Shown: in pieces, positions 24,787 to 34,161 of the stretch
Layout: each line of letters starts with the position of its first letter
How positions within the stretch are numbered: position 1 is the first letter of the stretch
Origin: an uncultured Pelagibacteraceae bacterium
Lineage (GTDB): Bacteria > Pseudomonadota > Alphaproteobacteria > Pelagibacterales > Pelagibacteraceae
DNA length: 64,000 nt
Direction: 5' to 3'
Assembly (NCBI GenBank): GCA_902539165.1
Contig: CACBHY010000005.1
Location: 1-64,000, forward strand
Translations under genes and position numbers: made by a program
Notes under the pieces: generated by a model
Seen by the model: the letters and a program-made list of their open reading frames with translations, nothing else
Told to the model about the DNA's origin: nothing
Databases searched by the model: none

Positions 24787-27003
24787 ATGTACAGAAAAAT
24801 ATTATTTATTATTGTAATGGTTGGATTAGTATCTCTTAAAACAATAAAACTTAATGCTAATGACTTGCAAATAGTACCTCCGCAAAAACCCTCTTTATCA
24901 TCCGAGGAAATAATAAAAAAAATATCTAAAAATATTATTTCACCTCCAAAAAAACCTTCTAAATTTAAACAAAAAGAAAAAAAAATTACAATTGAAGAAA
25001 TTAAAGAGAAAAAGTTAAGTTTTAAAATTCCTAAAAAGAAACCTACTATATCTGGAGTAACTAACTCCAAAAATATCAAAATATCAAAATATTATAGTAA
25101 AAAAGATTTTAGTTTGGCGAAAAAGGCGATTTCTGAAATGCAAAAAAGTAAATGGTCTACAGCATTAAATACTGCAAAGAAGGCTAAGGATAAATCTATA
25201 TATAATTTTATTCAATGGAGACATCTGCTAACAACAGGAAATCAAGCCTCTTTTTATGATTATAAAGTATTTATAGATCATAATCCAGAATATCCAAGAA
25301 TTGATAGACTAAGATATTTGGCAGAACAAAAATTGTCTACCGCTAAAGTCTCTCCTAAAAAAATTATTAATTGGTTTGGTGGCAATGAGCCTCATAGTGG
25401 ATTTGGAAAAATGATCTTGGGAGAAAGTTACCTATTAACTGGTGATAAATCTAAGGGTATTAATTTAATTAAAGAAGGCTGGATTACAGCAAAACTATCT
25501 AAAAATGATCTAAAATTTTTTAGAAAAAAATTTAAAAAGTATTTAAACTCTAAAGATTATATAAAAAGAGCAGACTACTTGGCATGGAATGGAAAACATT
25601 GGGATCTGAAAAGACTCACAAGATATTTACCTAAAGATTATGAGCTTTTATATACAGCCAGACAAATATTAATAAGTAAAGGTTACGGTGTTGATCAGGC
25701 AATTAAAAATGTACCCCAAAAATTCAAAAATGATGCAGGTCTTAATTATGACCGTTTAAAATGGAGAAGAAAAAAAGGTCGTGTAGATTCTTCAGTTGAA
25801 ATTTTACTAAAGATTAGAAATGATAAAGATTATTTAGTAATGCCAGAAAAATGGTGGAAAGAACGTGAAATAATATCACGAGCTCTAATTTACAAAAAAA
25901 AATATGAAATTGCATATAAAATTTCAAGTAATCATGGAATGAGACAAGGGCCTGAATTTGCTGCAGCAGAATGGATGAGTGGATGGATAGCTTTGAGCTT
26001 TTTGAATGATCCTTTGACTGCAAAAGATCATTTTGAAAACTTTTATAATAATGTAACCTATCCAATCAGTACTTCTAGAGGTGCTTATTGGCTAGGAAGA
26101 GCTTATGAAAAGTTAGGGAATAAAGACCAATCAAAAAGTTGGTATCAAGAAGCTTCAAAGTATTTAACAACTTATTATGGGCAGCTAGCTTTTTTAAAAA
26201 TAAATCCAAATAATAAATTTGAACTTAGCAAAGACATGGAAGTTGACAATAAATATCGTTATGTATTTTTTAATAAAGAACTAGTGAAAATAACATATCT
26301 TCTTGATGAACTTAAAAAGGATAAGTATACAAAGTTTATATTAAGACATCTTGCTAATGATAATATTGCAATGGGTAGTGAAGTTTTGGCTGCTGAATTA
26401 GCAACAAGTATAAATAGGTATGATTTTGCAATTCAGGTATCTAAAATTGCATCATACCAAAAAAGGTTTCATAATAAATATAATTACCCATTAATAAGCA
26501 CTCCTAAAACTATCAATGGAAGAAAAATTCCTGATGGAGCACTTATATTATCTATTATAAGACAAGAAAGTGAATTTGATTTAGAAGCAAATAGTCATGC
26601 TGGTGCAAAAGGTTTGATGCAGTTGATGCCTTATACTGCGCAGTTAGTCTCAAAACAGGCTAAACTTCCTTATTCAAAATCAAAACTAACTAAAGATCCT
26701 GAATACAATATTAATTTAGGTTCACATTATATTGCTGGTCTTATTTTGCAGTATGATGGAGCATACCCTTTTGCTATAGCCGCATATAATGCAGGACCTA
26801 ATAGAGTTAAATATTGGAAGAAAATTAATAAAAATCCTCAAAAAAACCAAATTAATTATGTTGATTGGGTTGAGTTAATCAAGTTTAGAGAAACTAGAAA
26901 CTATGTTCAAAGAGTCTTGGAAAACTACAATGTTTATAGATATATTTTGGAACAAAAACCTATTTCGATGAAAGACTTTTTTAAAGACGATCCTCTATAT
27001 TAG
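24787..27003 (+). CDS. Soluble lytic murein transglycosylase (Slt family)
   Basis: Cleaves peptidoglycan glycan strands. Residues 1-23 look like a signal peptide; a Lys/Pro-rich linker (PPQKPSLS, PPKKPSK) and a long alpha-superhelical domain follow (about 100-560). The SLT domain is C-terminal, with catalytic Glu594 in RQESEFDLEANS, then GAKGLMQLMPYTA and YAIAAYNAGPNRV-type FAIAAYNAGPNRVKYW. At 738 residues it is somewhat longer than E. coli Slt70. Its stop codon abuts the 3' end of the convergent tRNA-Ser gene. Confidence 0.93.
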   Translation: MYRKILFIIVMVGLVSLKTIKLNANDLQIVPPQKPSLSSEEIIKKISKNIISPPKKPSKFKQKEKKITIEEIKEKKLSFKIPKKKPTISGVTNSKNIKISKYYSKKDFSLAKKAISEMQKSKWSTALNTAKKAKDKSIYNFIQWRHLLTTGNQASFYDYKVFIDHNPEYPRIDRLRYLAEQKLSTAKVSPKKIINWFGGNEPHSGFGKMILGESYLLTGDKSKGINLIKEGWITAKLSKNDLKFFRKKFKKYLNSKDYIKRADYLAWNGKHWDLKRLTRYLPKDYELLYTARQILISKGYGVDQAIKNVPQKFKNDAGLNYDRLKWRRKKGRVDSSVEILLKIRNDKDYLVMPEKWWKEREIISRALIYKKKYEIAYKISSNHGMRQGPEFAAAEWMSGWIALSFLNDPLTAKDHFENFYNNVTYPISTSRGAYWLGRAYEKLGNKDQSKSWYQEASKYLTTYYGQLAFLKINPNNKFELSKDMEVDNKYRYVFFNKELVKITYLLDELKKDKYTKFILRHLANDNIAMGSEVLAAELATSINRYDFAIQVSKIASYQKRFHNKYNYPLISTPKTINGRKIPDGALILSIIRQESEFDLEANSHAGAKGLMQLMPYTAQLVSKQAKLPYSKSKLTKDPEYNINLGSHYIAGLILQYDGAYPFAIAAYNAGPNRVKYWKKINKNPQKNQINYVDWVELIKFRETRNYVQRVLENYNVYRYILEQKPISMKDFFKDDPLY

Positions 27004-27095
27004 TGGCGGAAGAGGAGGGATTCGAACCCTCGGTACAAGTTTCCTCGCACGGTCATTTAGCAAACGACTGGTTTCAGCCTCTCACCCACTCTTCC
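27004..27095 (-). tRNA. tRNA-Ser(GCU)
   Basis: Read on the minus strand the sequence folds as a class II tRNA. The acceptor GGAAGAG (from 27095) pairs with CTCTTCC, followed by G and an encoded CCA (ending at 27004). The anticodon arm is GTCGT-TTGCTAA-ATGAC, giving anticodon GCT, which reads AGC/AGU serine codons. A long variable arm and the T arm GAGGGTTCGAATCCCTC complete it. Length is 92. The CCA end touches the lytic transglycosylase stop codon with no spacer. Confidence 0.97.
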
Positions 27096-27107
27096 GTATG
27101 ACATTGT

Positions 27108-27135
27108 GTATTAAGTGATTGTATTGAAAATTCAA
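27108..27135 (-). promoter_or_regulatory. Candidate promoter of tRNA-Ser
   Basis: On the minus strand TTGAAT (27135-27130) is followed after 16 bases by TAATAC (27113-27108), about 12 bases before the tRNA 5' end. The -35 box lies inside the palindrome at 27122-27137. Inspection only. Confidence 0.35.
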
Positions 27136-27137
27136 TA
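27122..27137. repeat. Palindrome TATTGAA-AA-TTCAATA between tRNA-Ser and soxB
   Basis: A perfect 7-bp inverted repeat with a two-base centre, 26 bases before the soxB ATG and 26 bases before the tRNA 5' end. This symmetric spacing places it in the promoter region of both. It could be an operator for the sox operon, or simply two overlapping TTGAAA-like -35 boxes in opposite directions; TTGAAA (27124-27129), 17 bases, TAATTA (27147-27152) is a possible soxB promoter. Confidence 0.4.
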
Positions 27138-27162
27138 TTTATAAAGTAATTATTCAATTATT

Positions 27163-28416
27163 ATGAGAAATAAGTACTCAATATTTTCATTGATTAAAAA
27201 TGCTTTATCATATCATGAAAATTGGCAGCGAGCTTGGAAAGATCCAACACCCAAAAAAGAATATGATGCTGTAATCATCGGTGGTGGTGGTCATGGTTTA
27301 GCGACTGCGTACTATTTAGCAAAAAAACATAATATGCAAAATATTGCTGTAGTAGAAAAAGGTTGGATTGGTGGCGGAAACACTGGTCGTAATACAACAA
27401 TTATTAGATCAAATTATTTATGGGATGCTAGCGCTGGATTATATGATCATGCACTAAAAATCTGGGAAGGTTTATCTCAAGAACTAAACTACAATGTTAT
27501 GTTTAGTCAAAGAGGTGTAATGAATCTTGCTCATAATTTACAAGATGTGAGAGATTTAAAAAGAAGAACTCACGCTAATAGATTAAATGGTATAGATGCA
27601 GTTTATTTAAATACTCAAGAGGTAAAGAAGTTTTGTCCAATTATCAATACCTCGCAAGATATAAGATATCCAGTTTTAGGAGGTACCTTACAAAAAAGAG
27701 CAGGTACAGCAAGACATGATGCTGTTGCATGGGGTTATGCAAGAGGTGCGGACGAAATGGGAGTAGATATTATTCAAAATTGTGAAGTTAAAGGAATTAA
27801 AAGAAATGGTGATGTAGTTGAAGGTATAGAGACAACAAAAGGATTTATTAAAACAAAAAAAATTGGTGTAGTAGCAGCAGGACACTCAAGTGTAATTGCT
27901 AATATGGCAGGAGTAAGATTGCCTCTTGAGAGCAAGCCATTACAAGCGCTAGTTTCTGAACCTGTAAAGCCAATTATCGATACTGTTGTTATGTCAAATG
28001 CTGTTCATGCTTATGTTAGTCAATCAGATAAAGGTGAGCTTGTTATTGGTGCTGGAACAGATGATTATATCTCATATTCTCAAAAAGGTAGCCATCAAAT
28101 TGTAGAGGGAACGTTAAATGCAATTTTAGAATTATATCCAATTTTTAGTCGTATGAGAATGCTTAGACAATGGGGTGGTATCGTTGATATATGTCCAGAT
28201 GCAAGTCCTATTCTTAGCAAAACGTCTATTAAAGGATTATACTTTAATTGTGGTTGGGGCACAGGGGGATTTAAAGCAACACCTGGTTCTGGAGATTTAT
28301 TTGCTCATACTATTGCTAACGACGAACCTCATAAACTAAATGCTGCATTTAATTTAAATAGATTTGTAAGTGGTGACCTTGTAGATGAACATGGTGCTGC
28401 TGCAGTTGCTCATTAA
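27163..28416 (+). CDS. soxB: Sarcosine oxidase subunit beta
   Basis: Catalytic subunit of heterotetrameric sarcosine oxidase, which demethylates sarcosine to glycine and passes the methyl group to tetrahydrofolate. The FAD fold begins near residue 36 ([20 protein letters not shown]). His185 in [17 protein letters not shown] matches the covalent FMN site known for this subunit. [15 protein letters not shown]-type end ([15 protein letters not shown]) closes the FAD site. At 417 residues it is normal. First of four tightly overlapping genes, soxBDAG. Confidence 0.96.
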   Translation: MRNKYSIFSLIKNALSYHENWQRAWKDPTPKKEYDAVIIGGGGHGLATAYYLAKKHNMQNIAVVEKGWIGGGNTGRNTTIIRSNYLWDASAGLYDHALKIWEGLSQELNYNVMFSQRGVMNLAHNLQDVRDLKRRTHANRLNGIDAVYLNTQEVKKFCPIINTSQDIRYPVLGGTLQKRAGTARHDAVAWGYARGADEMGVDIIQNCEVKGIKRNGDVVEGIETTKGFIKTKKIGVVAAGHSSVIANMAGVRLPLESKPLQALVSEPVKPIIDTVVMSNAVHAYVSQSDKGELVIGAGTDDYISYSQKGSHQIVEGTLNAILELYPIFSRMRMLRQWGGIVDICPDASPILSKTSIKGLYFNCGWGTGGFKATPGSGDLFAHTIANDEPHKLNAAFNLNRFVSGDLVDEHGAAAVAH

Positions 28417-28691
28417 TGTTTTTAATTAATTGTCCATACTGTGGAGAAAGAGATCAGCAAGAATTTAAAGCTGGTGGAGAAGCACACATCGAAAGACCAA
28501 AACAACCAACAGAACTAAGTGATGATCAATGGGCAGAATACTTATTTATGAGAAAAAATATTAAAGGTGTACAGTTTGAAAGGTGGAACCATGCCCATGG
28601 TTGTCGAAAATGGTTTAATATGGCAAGAGATACATCTAATGATGAAATAAAAGCAATTTATAAAATGGGTGAAAAACCACCTCCACAATAA
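28416..28691 (+). CDS. soxD: Sarcosine oxidase subunit delta
   Basis: Small zinc subunit of sarcosine oxidase. The 91 residues include C6 and C9 (NCPYCGERDQQEF) and H59, H61 and C63 (WNHAHGCRKWF), which supply the zinc site of the family. Its ATG overlaps the soxB stop by one base, and soxA starts 4 bases after it ends. Confidence 0.95.
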   Translation: MFLINCPYCGERDQQEFKAGGEAHIERPKQPTELSDDQWAEYLFMRKNIKGVQFERWNHAHGCRKWFNMARDTSNDEIKAIYKMGEKPPPQ

Positions 28692-28695
28692 TAAT

Positions 28696-31600
28696 ATGAC
28701 CAAAAATCTACGGGTAAAATCAAGTGAGTTTATAGATGAGACTAGTAGAATTTCATTTAAGTTTGATGGAAAAACATACTATGGTTTTAAAGGTGATACC
28801 TTAGCCTCTGCTTTACTTGCAAATAATGTTCATTTAATTGGTAGAAGTTTTAAATATCATCGACCACGAGGAATTATGACATCAGGTTCAGAGGAACCGA
28901 ATGCAATTGTTCAAATAAATCCTAATTCAAATATTACTGAACCAAACGCAAGAGCAACAGAAATAGAAATTTACGAGGGTTTGGAAGCATCTAGCCAAAA
29001 TTGTTGGCCAAGTGTTAATTTTGATATTGGTGGAATAAATAACTTTCTAGCTCCCTTCTTGCCTGCTGGCTTTTATTATAAAACATTTATGTGGCCTAAA
29101 AGTTTTTGGGAGAAATATGAATTCTTCATTAGACATTCTGCTGGATTAGGTAAATCACCAACTACAAAAGATCCCGATATATATGACCATAGAAATATTC
29201 ATTGTGATGTATTGGTAGTAGGAGCTGGCATATCTGGAATATTAGCAGCAAAGAATGCAGCTAAAAATAATTATAAAACGTTACTTTTAGATGAAAAAAA
29301 TGAACTTGGTGGATCAATAATTTTTGAAACAAATGAAAATAAAAAAATTAACAATACATTTTCATCTGAGTGGCTGAAGAAAGAAATTAGTGAACTAAAA
29401 AATATTAAAAATCTTGAAATTAAAACTAGAACTAGTGTTGCTGCATATCACCAATATAATTATCTTCTTGCAAGAGAAAATTTAACTGATCATTTAGAAA
29501 AAAAAGATAAAAAAAATAAAATTAGACAAAGACTTCTTAAAATTAGAGCTAAAAAAGTTATCTTAGCAACTGGTGCACTAGAAAGACCATTGGTATTTAA
29601 CAATAATGATAGACCTGGAATTATGCTTTCCTCAGCTGTGAAGAAATATAGTGATTTTTATGGTGTTGCTTGTGGAGTAAAAAATATTTTTTTCACAAAC
29701 AATGATACCGCTTATGAAAGTGCTCTATCTTTGCACAACAAAGGAATTAAAGTTGATGCTATTATTGATATCAGGGAAAATTCAGATGCAAAAATAATTA
29801 AAAAAATTAATGATGCAGGTATAAAAATATACTGGTCCCATACAATAGTTGATACTAGTGGGTACAAAAGATTGAGTGATGTATCAATAATGAAACTTTC
29901 AAATGATGGTATGTCAGTTACTGGTAGTAAAACTTCTATTTCCTGTGATTGCTTAGGTATTGCGGGTGGTTGGACGCCTGCAGTGCATCTATACACACAA
30001 TCTGGTAACAAACTAACTTTTGATGAAGATCGAAATGTTTTTGTCCCTAAAGCTGATAACTCAGCACAAATATGTGTTGGGTCTTGCGGTGGTGATTTTG
30101 AGCTAGATGAAATAATTAAAAATTTAAGTAATAAATTAAAAAATTTTCTAAATATAAGTCAAACTGATTTTGAAGATATTAGTTTAGAAAATGATAAAGA
30201 GACTTCAAAACGAAATATATGGCTTTTACCGTCTGATAAGCCTAATGGAAAAACTAAACCTTTTGTTGATTATCAAAACGATGCAACGGCAAAAGACATA
30301 AAATTAGCATTAAGAGAGGGTTTTAGATCAATCGAGCACGTTAAAAGATATACAACAACTGGAATGGGTACTGACCAAGGTAAACTTGGCAACATGCATG
30401 CTTTAGGAATAATTGCCGATACAGCTGGTGTAAAAATGGGTGAACTAGGTACAACAACTTTTAGACCCCCCTACACTCCTTTGACATTCGGAACTATTGT
30501 GGGAAGAAATGTGGGAGAATTTTTTGATACATTTAGAAGAACCCCTATGAATGATTGGCATATAAAAAATAAAGCAGAATTTGAAAATGTAGGTCAATGG
30601 AAAAGGGCTTGGTATTATCCAATCAATGATGAAACTATGCATCAGGCTGTGCAAAGAGAGAGTAAAGCTGCAAGGAAAAGTGCTGGAATATTAGATGCCT
30701 CTACCTTAGGTAAAATTGATATCCAAGGAAGTGATGCATCTGAATTCTTAAATAGAGTTTATACAAACGCATGGTCAAAACTTGCTATTGGTAAATGTAG
30801 ATATGGATTGATGCTTAATGAGGATGGTATGGTTTTCGATGATGGTGTTACCACAAGATTAGGTGAAAATCATTATATTATGACAACTACAACAGGTGGG
30901 GCTGCAAATGTTTTGAGTAAACTTGAAGATTATCTTCAAACCGAATGGCCAGAGTTAGATGTATATTTAACATCTGTTACAGATCATTTTGCAACAGCTA
31001 GTTTATGTGGACCAAATAGTAAAAAAATATTAAATAAAATTATTCCTGAGTTAGATTTATCAGATGAAAATTTTCCACACATGTCGTTTAAAGAAGTTAC
31101 TATAGATAAAATTAAATGTAGAATAATGAGAATAAGTTTTACAGGTGAACAAAGCTACGAAATTAATGTTCCAGCAAGTTTTGGTGAAGCTATATGGGAA
31201 AAATGTATAGAGGCTGGAAAAGAATTTGATATCACTCCCTATGGAACAGAAACAATGCATTTATTAAGAGCGGAAAAAGGTTTTATCATTGTGGGTCAAG
31301 ATACTGATGGAACCATGACCCCTATTGATCTTCAAATGGATTGGATTGTAAGTAAGAAAAAATATGACTTTATTGGAAAAAGATCACTTTATAGATCCGA
31401 CACAATGAAAGAAGATAGAAAACAATTAGTAGGTTTATTGACTGAAGATCCAAATATTGTTTTGGAAGAAGGTGCTCAAATTGTTTCTGAATTAAATCAA
31501 AAACCAGTTGAAATGCTTGGTCATGTAACATCAAGTTATTTCAGCCCAAATCTTAATAAATCAATAGCATTAGCAGTTGTTAAAGATGGAAAAAATATGA

Positions 31601-31707
31601 TGGGTAGAAAACTTTTCGTTCCAATGGAAAATAAAAATATTAGTGTCACCGTGGCTAATACAGTGTTTTATGATGAGAAAAATGAGAGGCTAAATGCTTC
31701 ATTATAA
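28696..31707 (+). CDS. soxA: Sarcosine oxidase subunit alpha
   Basis: Large subunit (1003 residues from ATG 28696; an in-frame ATG at 28669 would overlap soxD). An N-terminal ferredoxin-like fold (FKFDGKTYYGFKGDTLASALLAN, RSFKYHRPRGI) is followed by an NAD-binding domain (VLVVGAGISGILAAKNAAK at about 172) and a C-terminal folate-binding, GcvT-like half (about 610-1003; GILDASTLGKIDIQG, SFTGEQSYEINVP, GTETMHLLRAEKGF). The last domain receives the methyl group to form methylene-THF. Its end overlaps soxG by 14 nt. Confidence 0.96.
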   Translation: MTKNLRVKSSEFIDETSRISFKFDGKTYYGFKGDTLASALLANNVHLIGRSFKYHRPRGIMTSGSEEPNAIVQINPNSNITEPNARATEIEIYEGLEASSQNCWPSVNFDIGGINNFLAPFLPAGFYYKTFMWPKSFWEKYEFFIRHSAGLGKSPTTKDPDIYDHRNIHCDVLVVGAGISGILAAKNAAKNNYKTLLLDEKNELGGSIIFETNENKKINNTFSSEWLKKEISELKNIKNLEIKTRTSVAAYHQYNYLLARENLTDHLEKKDKKNKIRQRLLKIRAKKVILATGALERPLVFNNNDRPGIMLSSAVKKYSDFYGVACGVKNIFFTNNDTAYESALSLHNKGIKVDAIIDIRENSDAKIIKKINDAGIKIYWSHTIVDTSGYKRLSDVSIMKLSNDGMSVTGSKTSISCDCLGIAGGWTPAVHLYTQSGNKLTFDEDRNVFVPKADNSAQICVGSCGGDFELDEIIKNLSNKLKNFLNISQTDFEDISLENDKETSKRNIWLLPSDKPNGKTKPFVDYQNDATAKDIKLALREGFRSIEHVKRYTTTGMGTDQGKLGNMHALGIIADTAGVKMGELGTTTFRPPYTPLTFGTIVGRNVGEFFDTFRRTPMNDWHIKNKAEFENVGQWKRAWYYPINDETMHQAVQRESKAARKSAGILDASTLGKIDIQGSDASEFLNRVYTNAWSKLAIGKCRYGLMLNEDGMVFDDGVTTRLGENHYIMTTTTGGAANVLSKLEDYLQTEWPELDVYLTSVTDHFATASLCGPNSKKILNKIIPELDLSDENFPHMSFKEVTIDKIKCRIMRISFTGEQSYEINVPASFGEAIWEKCIEAGKEFDITPYGTETMHLLRAEKGFIIVGQDTDGTMTPIDLQMDWIVSKKKYDFIGKRSLYRSDTMKEDRKQLVGLLTEDPNIVLEEGAQIVSELNQKPVEMLGHVTSSYFSPNLNKSIALAVVKDGKNMMGRKLFVPMENKNISVTVANTVFYDEKNERLNASL

Positions 31708-32257
31708 AACATCAATAAATGAAGAAATTAACTACAATGGTGTCGTTGTTAAAGAAATTTCACCTACAATGAAATTAAATTTAAGAGGTAAAAAAAGAGA
31801 ATTTTTTACTAATATAGGTAAAAATCTAAATATGCTTCTTCCAACAGAGGCTAATACCTCAACAATCAGTGATAAACTAACAGCTATTTGGCTTAGCCCT
31901 GATGAATGGATGATAGTTACTAACGATGAGGTGAAAAAAGATACAAATGAATATCAGCTAAATGAAATACTTTTTAATGATATATCCAAATTAAGTTTAG
32001 GTGCTATAATTGATGTTACAGATCAATTTGTTCAATTAGAAATCAAAGGGAAAAATATCTACGAAATATTTTCTGCAGGAAGTCCATTCAATTTTAGTGA
32101 ATTTAAAGATAAAAAAGGTTCATCTGTGCAAACAATTTTAAATCATATAGATGTTATAGTTCACAATAAGGGAAATCAAATTGTTAATTTATTTGTAAGA
32201 AGGTCTTTTGCTCAACATCTTTGGTCCTGGATTAATGACAGTGCTTCAAGATTATAA
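31694..32257 (+). CDS. soxG: Sarcosine oxidase subunit gamma
   Basis: Smallest folate-fold subunit of the tetramer (187 residues). Its GcvT-like strands are visible in LTAIWLSPDEWMIVTND, AIIDVTDQFVQLEIKG and LFVRRSFAQHLWSWI. It overlaps soxA by 14 nt, completing soxBDAG, and ends 2 bases before the convergent nuclease gene. No folate genes such as purU or folD follow, unlike some sox clusters. Confidence 0.9.
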   Translation: MLHYKTSINEEINYNGVVVKEISPTMKLNLRGKKREFFTNIGKNLNMLLPTEANTSTISDKLTAIWLSPDEWMIVTNDEVKKDTNEYQLNEILFNDISKLSLGAIIDVTDQFVQLEIKGKNIYEIFSAGSPFNFSEFKDKKGSSVQTILNHIDVIVHNKGNQIVNLFVRRSFAQHLWSWINDSASRL

Positions 32258-32259
32258 AT

Positions 32260-32787
32260 TTAATTTTTTCTTCTAAAATCCCATGGCATTTCAAATTTGC
32301 CCTGCCAAATACCAAGTTTATTATTTTTTGCATTCATTTCATCTGAAATATATTTTTTAGAATACTTTCTATAAGCAACTGCATGACCATTGGCAACCAG
32401 CCAAGAGTTTAGATTTTGATTTCTTTTATAACATTCTCCAATAAGCCTACTATATCTATCAACATCCTTTATCTTGCATTTTATAATCTGATTATTTATT
32501 TTTTTAGTTAGTTTATTAGTAGAAACTTGTCCACATAAGTAGCTCTTGGTGAACGAAAAAAAACTAATTGTTAGGTAAGGCTTTTGACATGTTTGTTTTT
32601 TTTCTGGGGCATCTATCCCATGTAACCTTATTTTTTTAGAGTTTATTTTAATTGTATCTCCATCAATAATTTTTGCAAAACCAGTAATTTCCTTAATTTC
32701 TTCTGACTTAACATCATTGTAAGTAAATATAAAAACAACTAAACAAATTATAATCATTATAAAAACTTTTTTTTTAGTAAAAAACAT
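32260..32787 (-). CDS. Exported thermonuclease (staphylococcal nuclease-like)
   Basis: A 175-residue protein with a membrane helix or signal peptide (about residues 8-28) and an SNase OB-fold. The acidic calcium and catalytic residues are in IIDGDTIKI (Asp) and RLHGIDAPE (Arg and Asp/Glu), and DRYSRLIGECY holds the second Arg. SWLVANGHAVAYRKYSKKY is the C-terminal helix of the family. It should degrade nucleic acid outside the cytoplasm, perhaps for phosphate or nucleoside scavenging. It lies 17 bp after the MATE gene. Confidence 0.85.
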   Translation of the reverse strand: MFFTKKKVFIMIIICLVVFIFTYNDVKSEEIKEITGFAKIIDGDTIKINSKKIRLHGIDAPEKKQTCQKPYLTISFFSFTKSYLCGQVSTNKLTKKINNQIIKCKIKDVDRYSRLIGECYKRNQNLNSWLVANGHAVAYRKYSKKYISDEMNAKNNKLGIWQGKFEMPWDFRRKN

Positions 32788-32804
32788 CTTAAAATTTAAA
32801 TAAA

Positions 32805-34142
32805 CTATGTACTCGCTAATTTATTTTTTATATAATATTTAACATAAAAAAATAAAATAATTGATATAGACCATTGAAAAATAGCCCAGATATAAAAAAA
32901 AGTTTTAAAATCTGCATTAATATATCTAGCAATATAAAATGATAAAATAGGCACTATTACGTTTCTTATAATGTTATTTAACATTGCTTTTTCAGATTTT
33001 TTTAAAGCCATAAATAAACCATTTGACAAAAAGAAAATTGGATATGCTGGTAAAATAAAAGCAGATATTTTTAAATACATCGAGCCATATGCAATCACGT
33101 CAGAATTAGATGAAAAGAATCTAGGTATAATATCGGCAGTTAAATATACAATCGCTCCTGAAAATAACATTAAGTACAAACCATATCTAACAGATGTAAA
33201 ATAAGATTGTTCAACACGTTTATATTGTTTTGCGCCAATATTTTGAGCAATTATAGAAATAATTGCTGTATTTATTCCTAGAATGGGGAGTAGTACAACT
33301 TGTTCAATTCTTGTAGCTGATCCATAACCTGCTACTGCATATTCACTCGAAAAACCAACGTAAGTAAAAACAATAGCTGCTGCAACAGAGTACCCTAAAA
33401 TAGCAACTGTTATTGGCATAGATTGAAAAAAAATATTTTTCAAGAAAAAATATTTTACTTTAAAATATTCAAAAGTTATCTTCTTTATTCTATCGTTAAT
33501 TAATATTTTTCTAAGTACAATCAGAAAAGAAACAAATTGAGCAATTAGAGTTGCTACTCCAATTCCTGTTATCCCTAATGCAGGAATAAATAAAAATCCA
33601 AAAATAAATACAGGATTTAAAATAATGTTTAAGAAAAAAGAAAAAATAAGTGCGTTTCGATAAGTGACAGTATCTCCTTCAGCGTGTAAAAATGAATTTA
33701 ACGCTACAACTAATATAAATAAAATTGTACCTAAAAAAATTACATTAATATATTTAAGACCAAGACCGGTGACCTCATTTGAGGAATTCATTAATAAAAA
33801 TACTTTTTCTCCAAAAGTAAAACCGAGCAATGAGACAATAAACGAAATTATAACAGCATAAATAATTACGTTTCCAAAATAACTTAAAACATTTTTTTCA
33901 TTTTTTTCTCCTATACTGCTTCCAATTAAAGATGTACCAGCTACAGTTACTCCTATTGAAGTTGCAATTATAATAAAATAAATTGGAAAAGATTTACTTA
34001 AAGCTGACAATGCTTCTGGGGATATTTTGCCAGCATAAAATGTATCAACAATTGTATATAAAGTTTGAAAAAGTGTTCCTATACTAGCTGGTATAGCAAG
34101 TTTTCTTACTAAAACTGAAACTTCGTCTTTTAATAAATTCAT
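32805..34142 (-). CDS. MATE-family multidrug exporter
   Basis: A 445-residue integral membrane protein with about 12 helices in two homologous halves, typical of MATE cation antiporters. The first helix bundle has LAIPASIGTLFQTLYTIVDTFYAGK, and the second half repeats the pattern at FFQSMPITVAILGYSVAAAIVF. SAR11 genomes carry few exporters, so this one may have a specific substrate, which the sequence does not reveal. It follows trhO by 20 bp. Confidence 0.9.
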   Translation of the reverse strand: MNLLKDEVSVLVRKLAIPASIGTLFQTLYTIVDTFYAGKISPEALSALSKSFPIYFIIIATSIGVTVAGTSLIGSSIGEKNEKNVLSYFGNVIIYAVIISFIVSLLGFTFGEKVFLLMNSSNEVTGLGLKYINVIFLGTILFILVVALNSFLHAEGDTVTYRNALIFSFFLNIILNPVFIFGFLFIPALGITGIGVATLIAQFVSFLIVLRKILINDRIKKITFEYFKVKYFFLKNIFFQSMPITVAILGYSVAAAIVFTYVGFSSEYAVAGYGSATRIEQVVLLPILGINTAIISIIAQNIGAKQYKRVEQSYFTSVRYGLYLMLFSGAIVYLTADIIPRFFSSNSDVIAYGSMYLKISAFILPAYPIFFLSNGLFMALKKSEKAMLNNIIRNVIVPILSFYIARYINADFKTFFYIWAIFQWSISIILFFYVKYYIKNKLAST

Positions 34143-34161
34143 TTATTTAATAAAGGCTTTA

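Noticed and set aside
24777-25079. 100-codon hydrophobic open frame opposite the lytic transglycosylase start
   Set aside because: It looks like a membrane protein only because it complements a Lys-rich linker (AAA/AAG to TTT/CTT); overlaps the dapA promoter region and has no homology I recognise.
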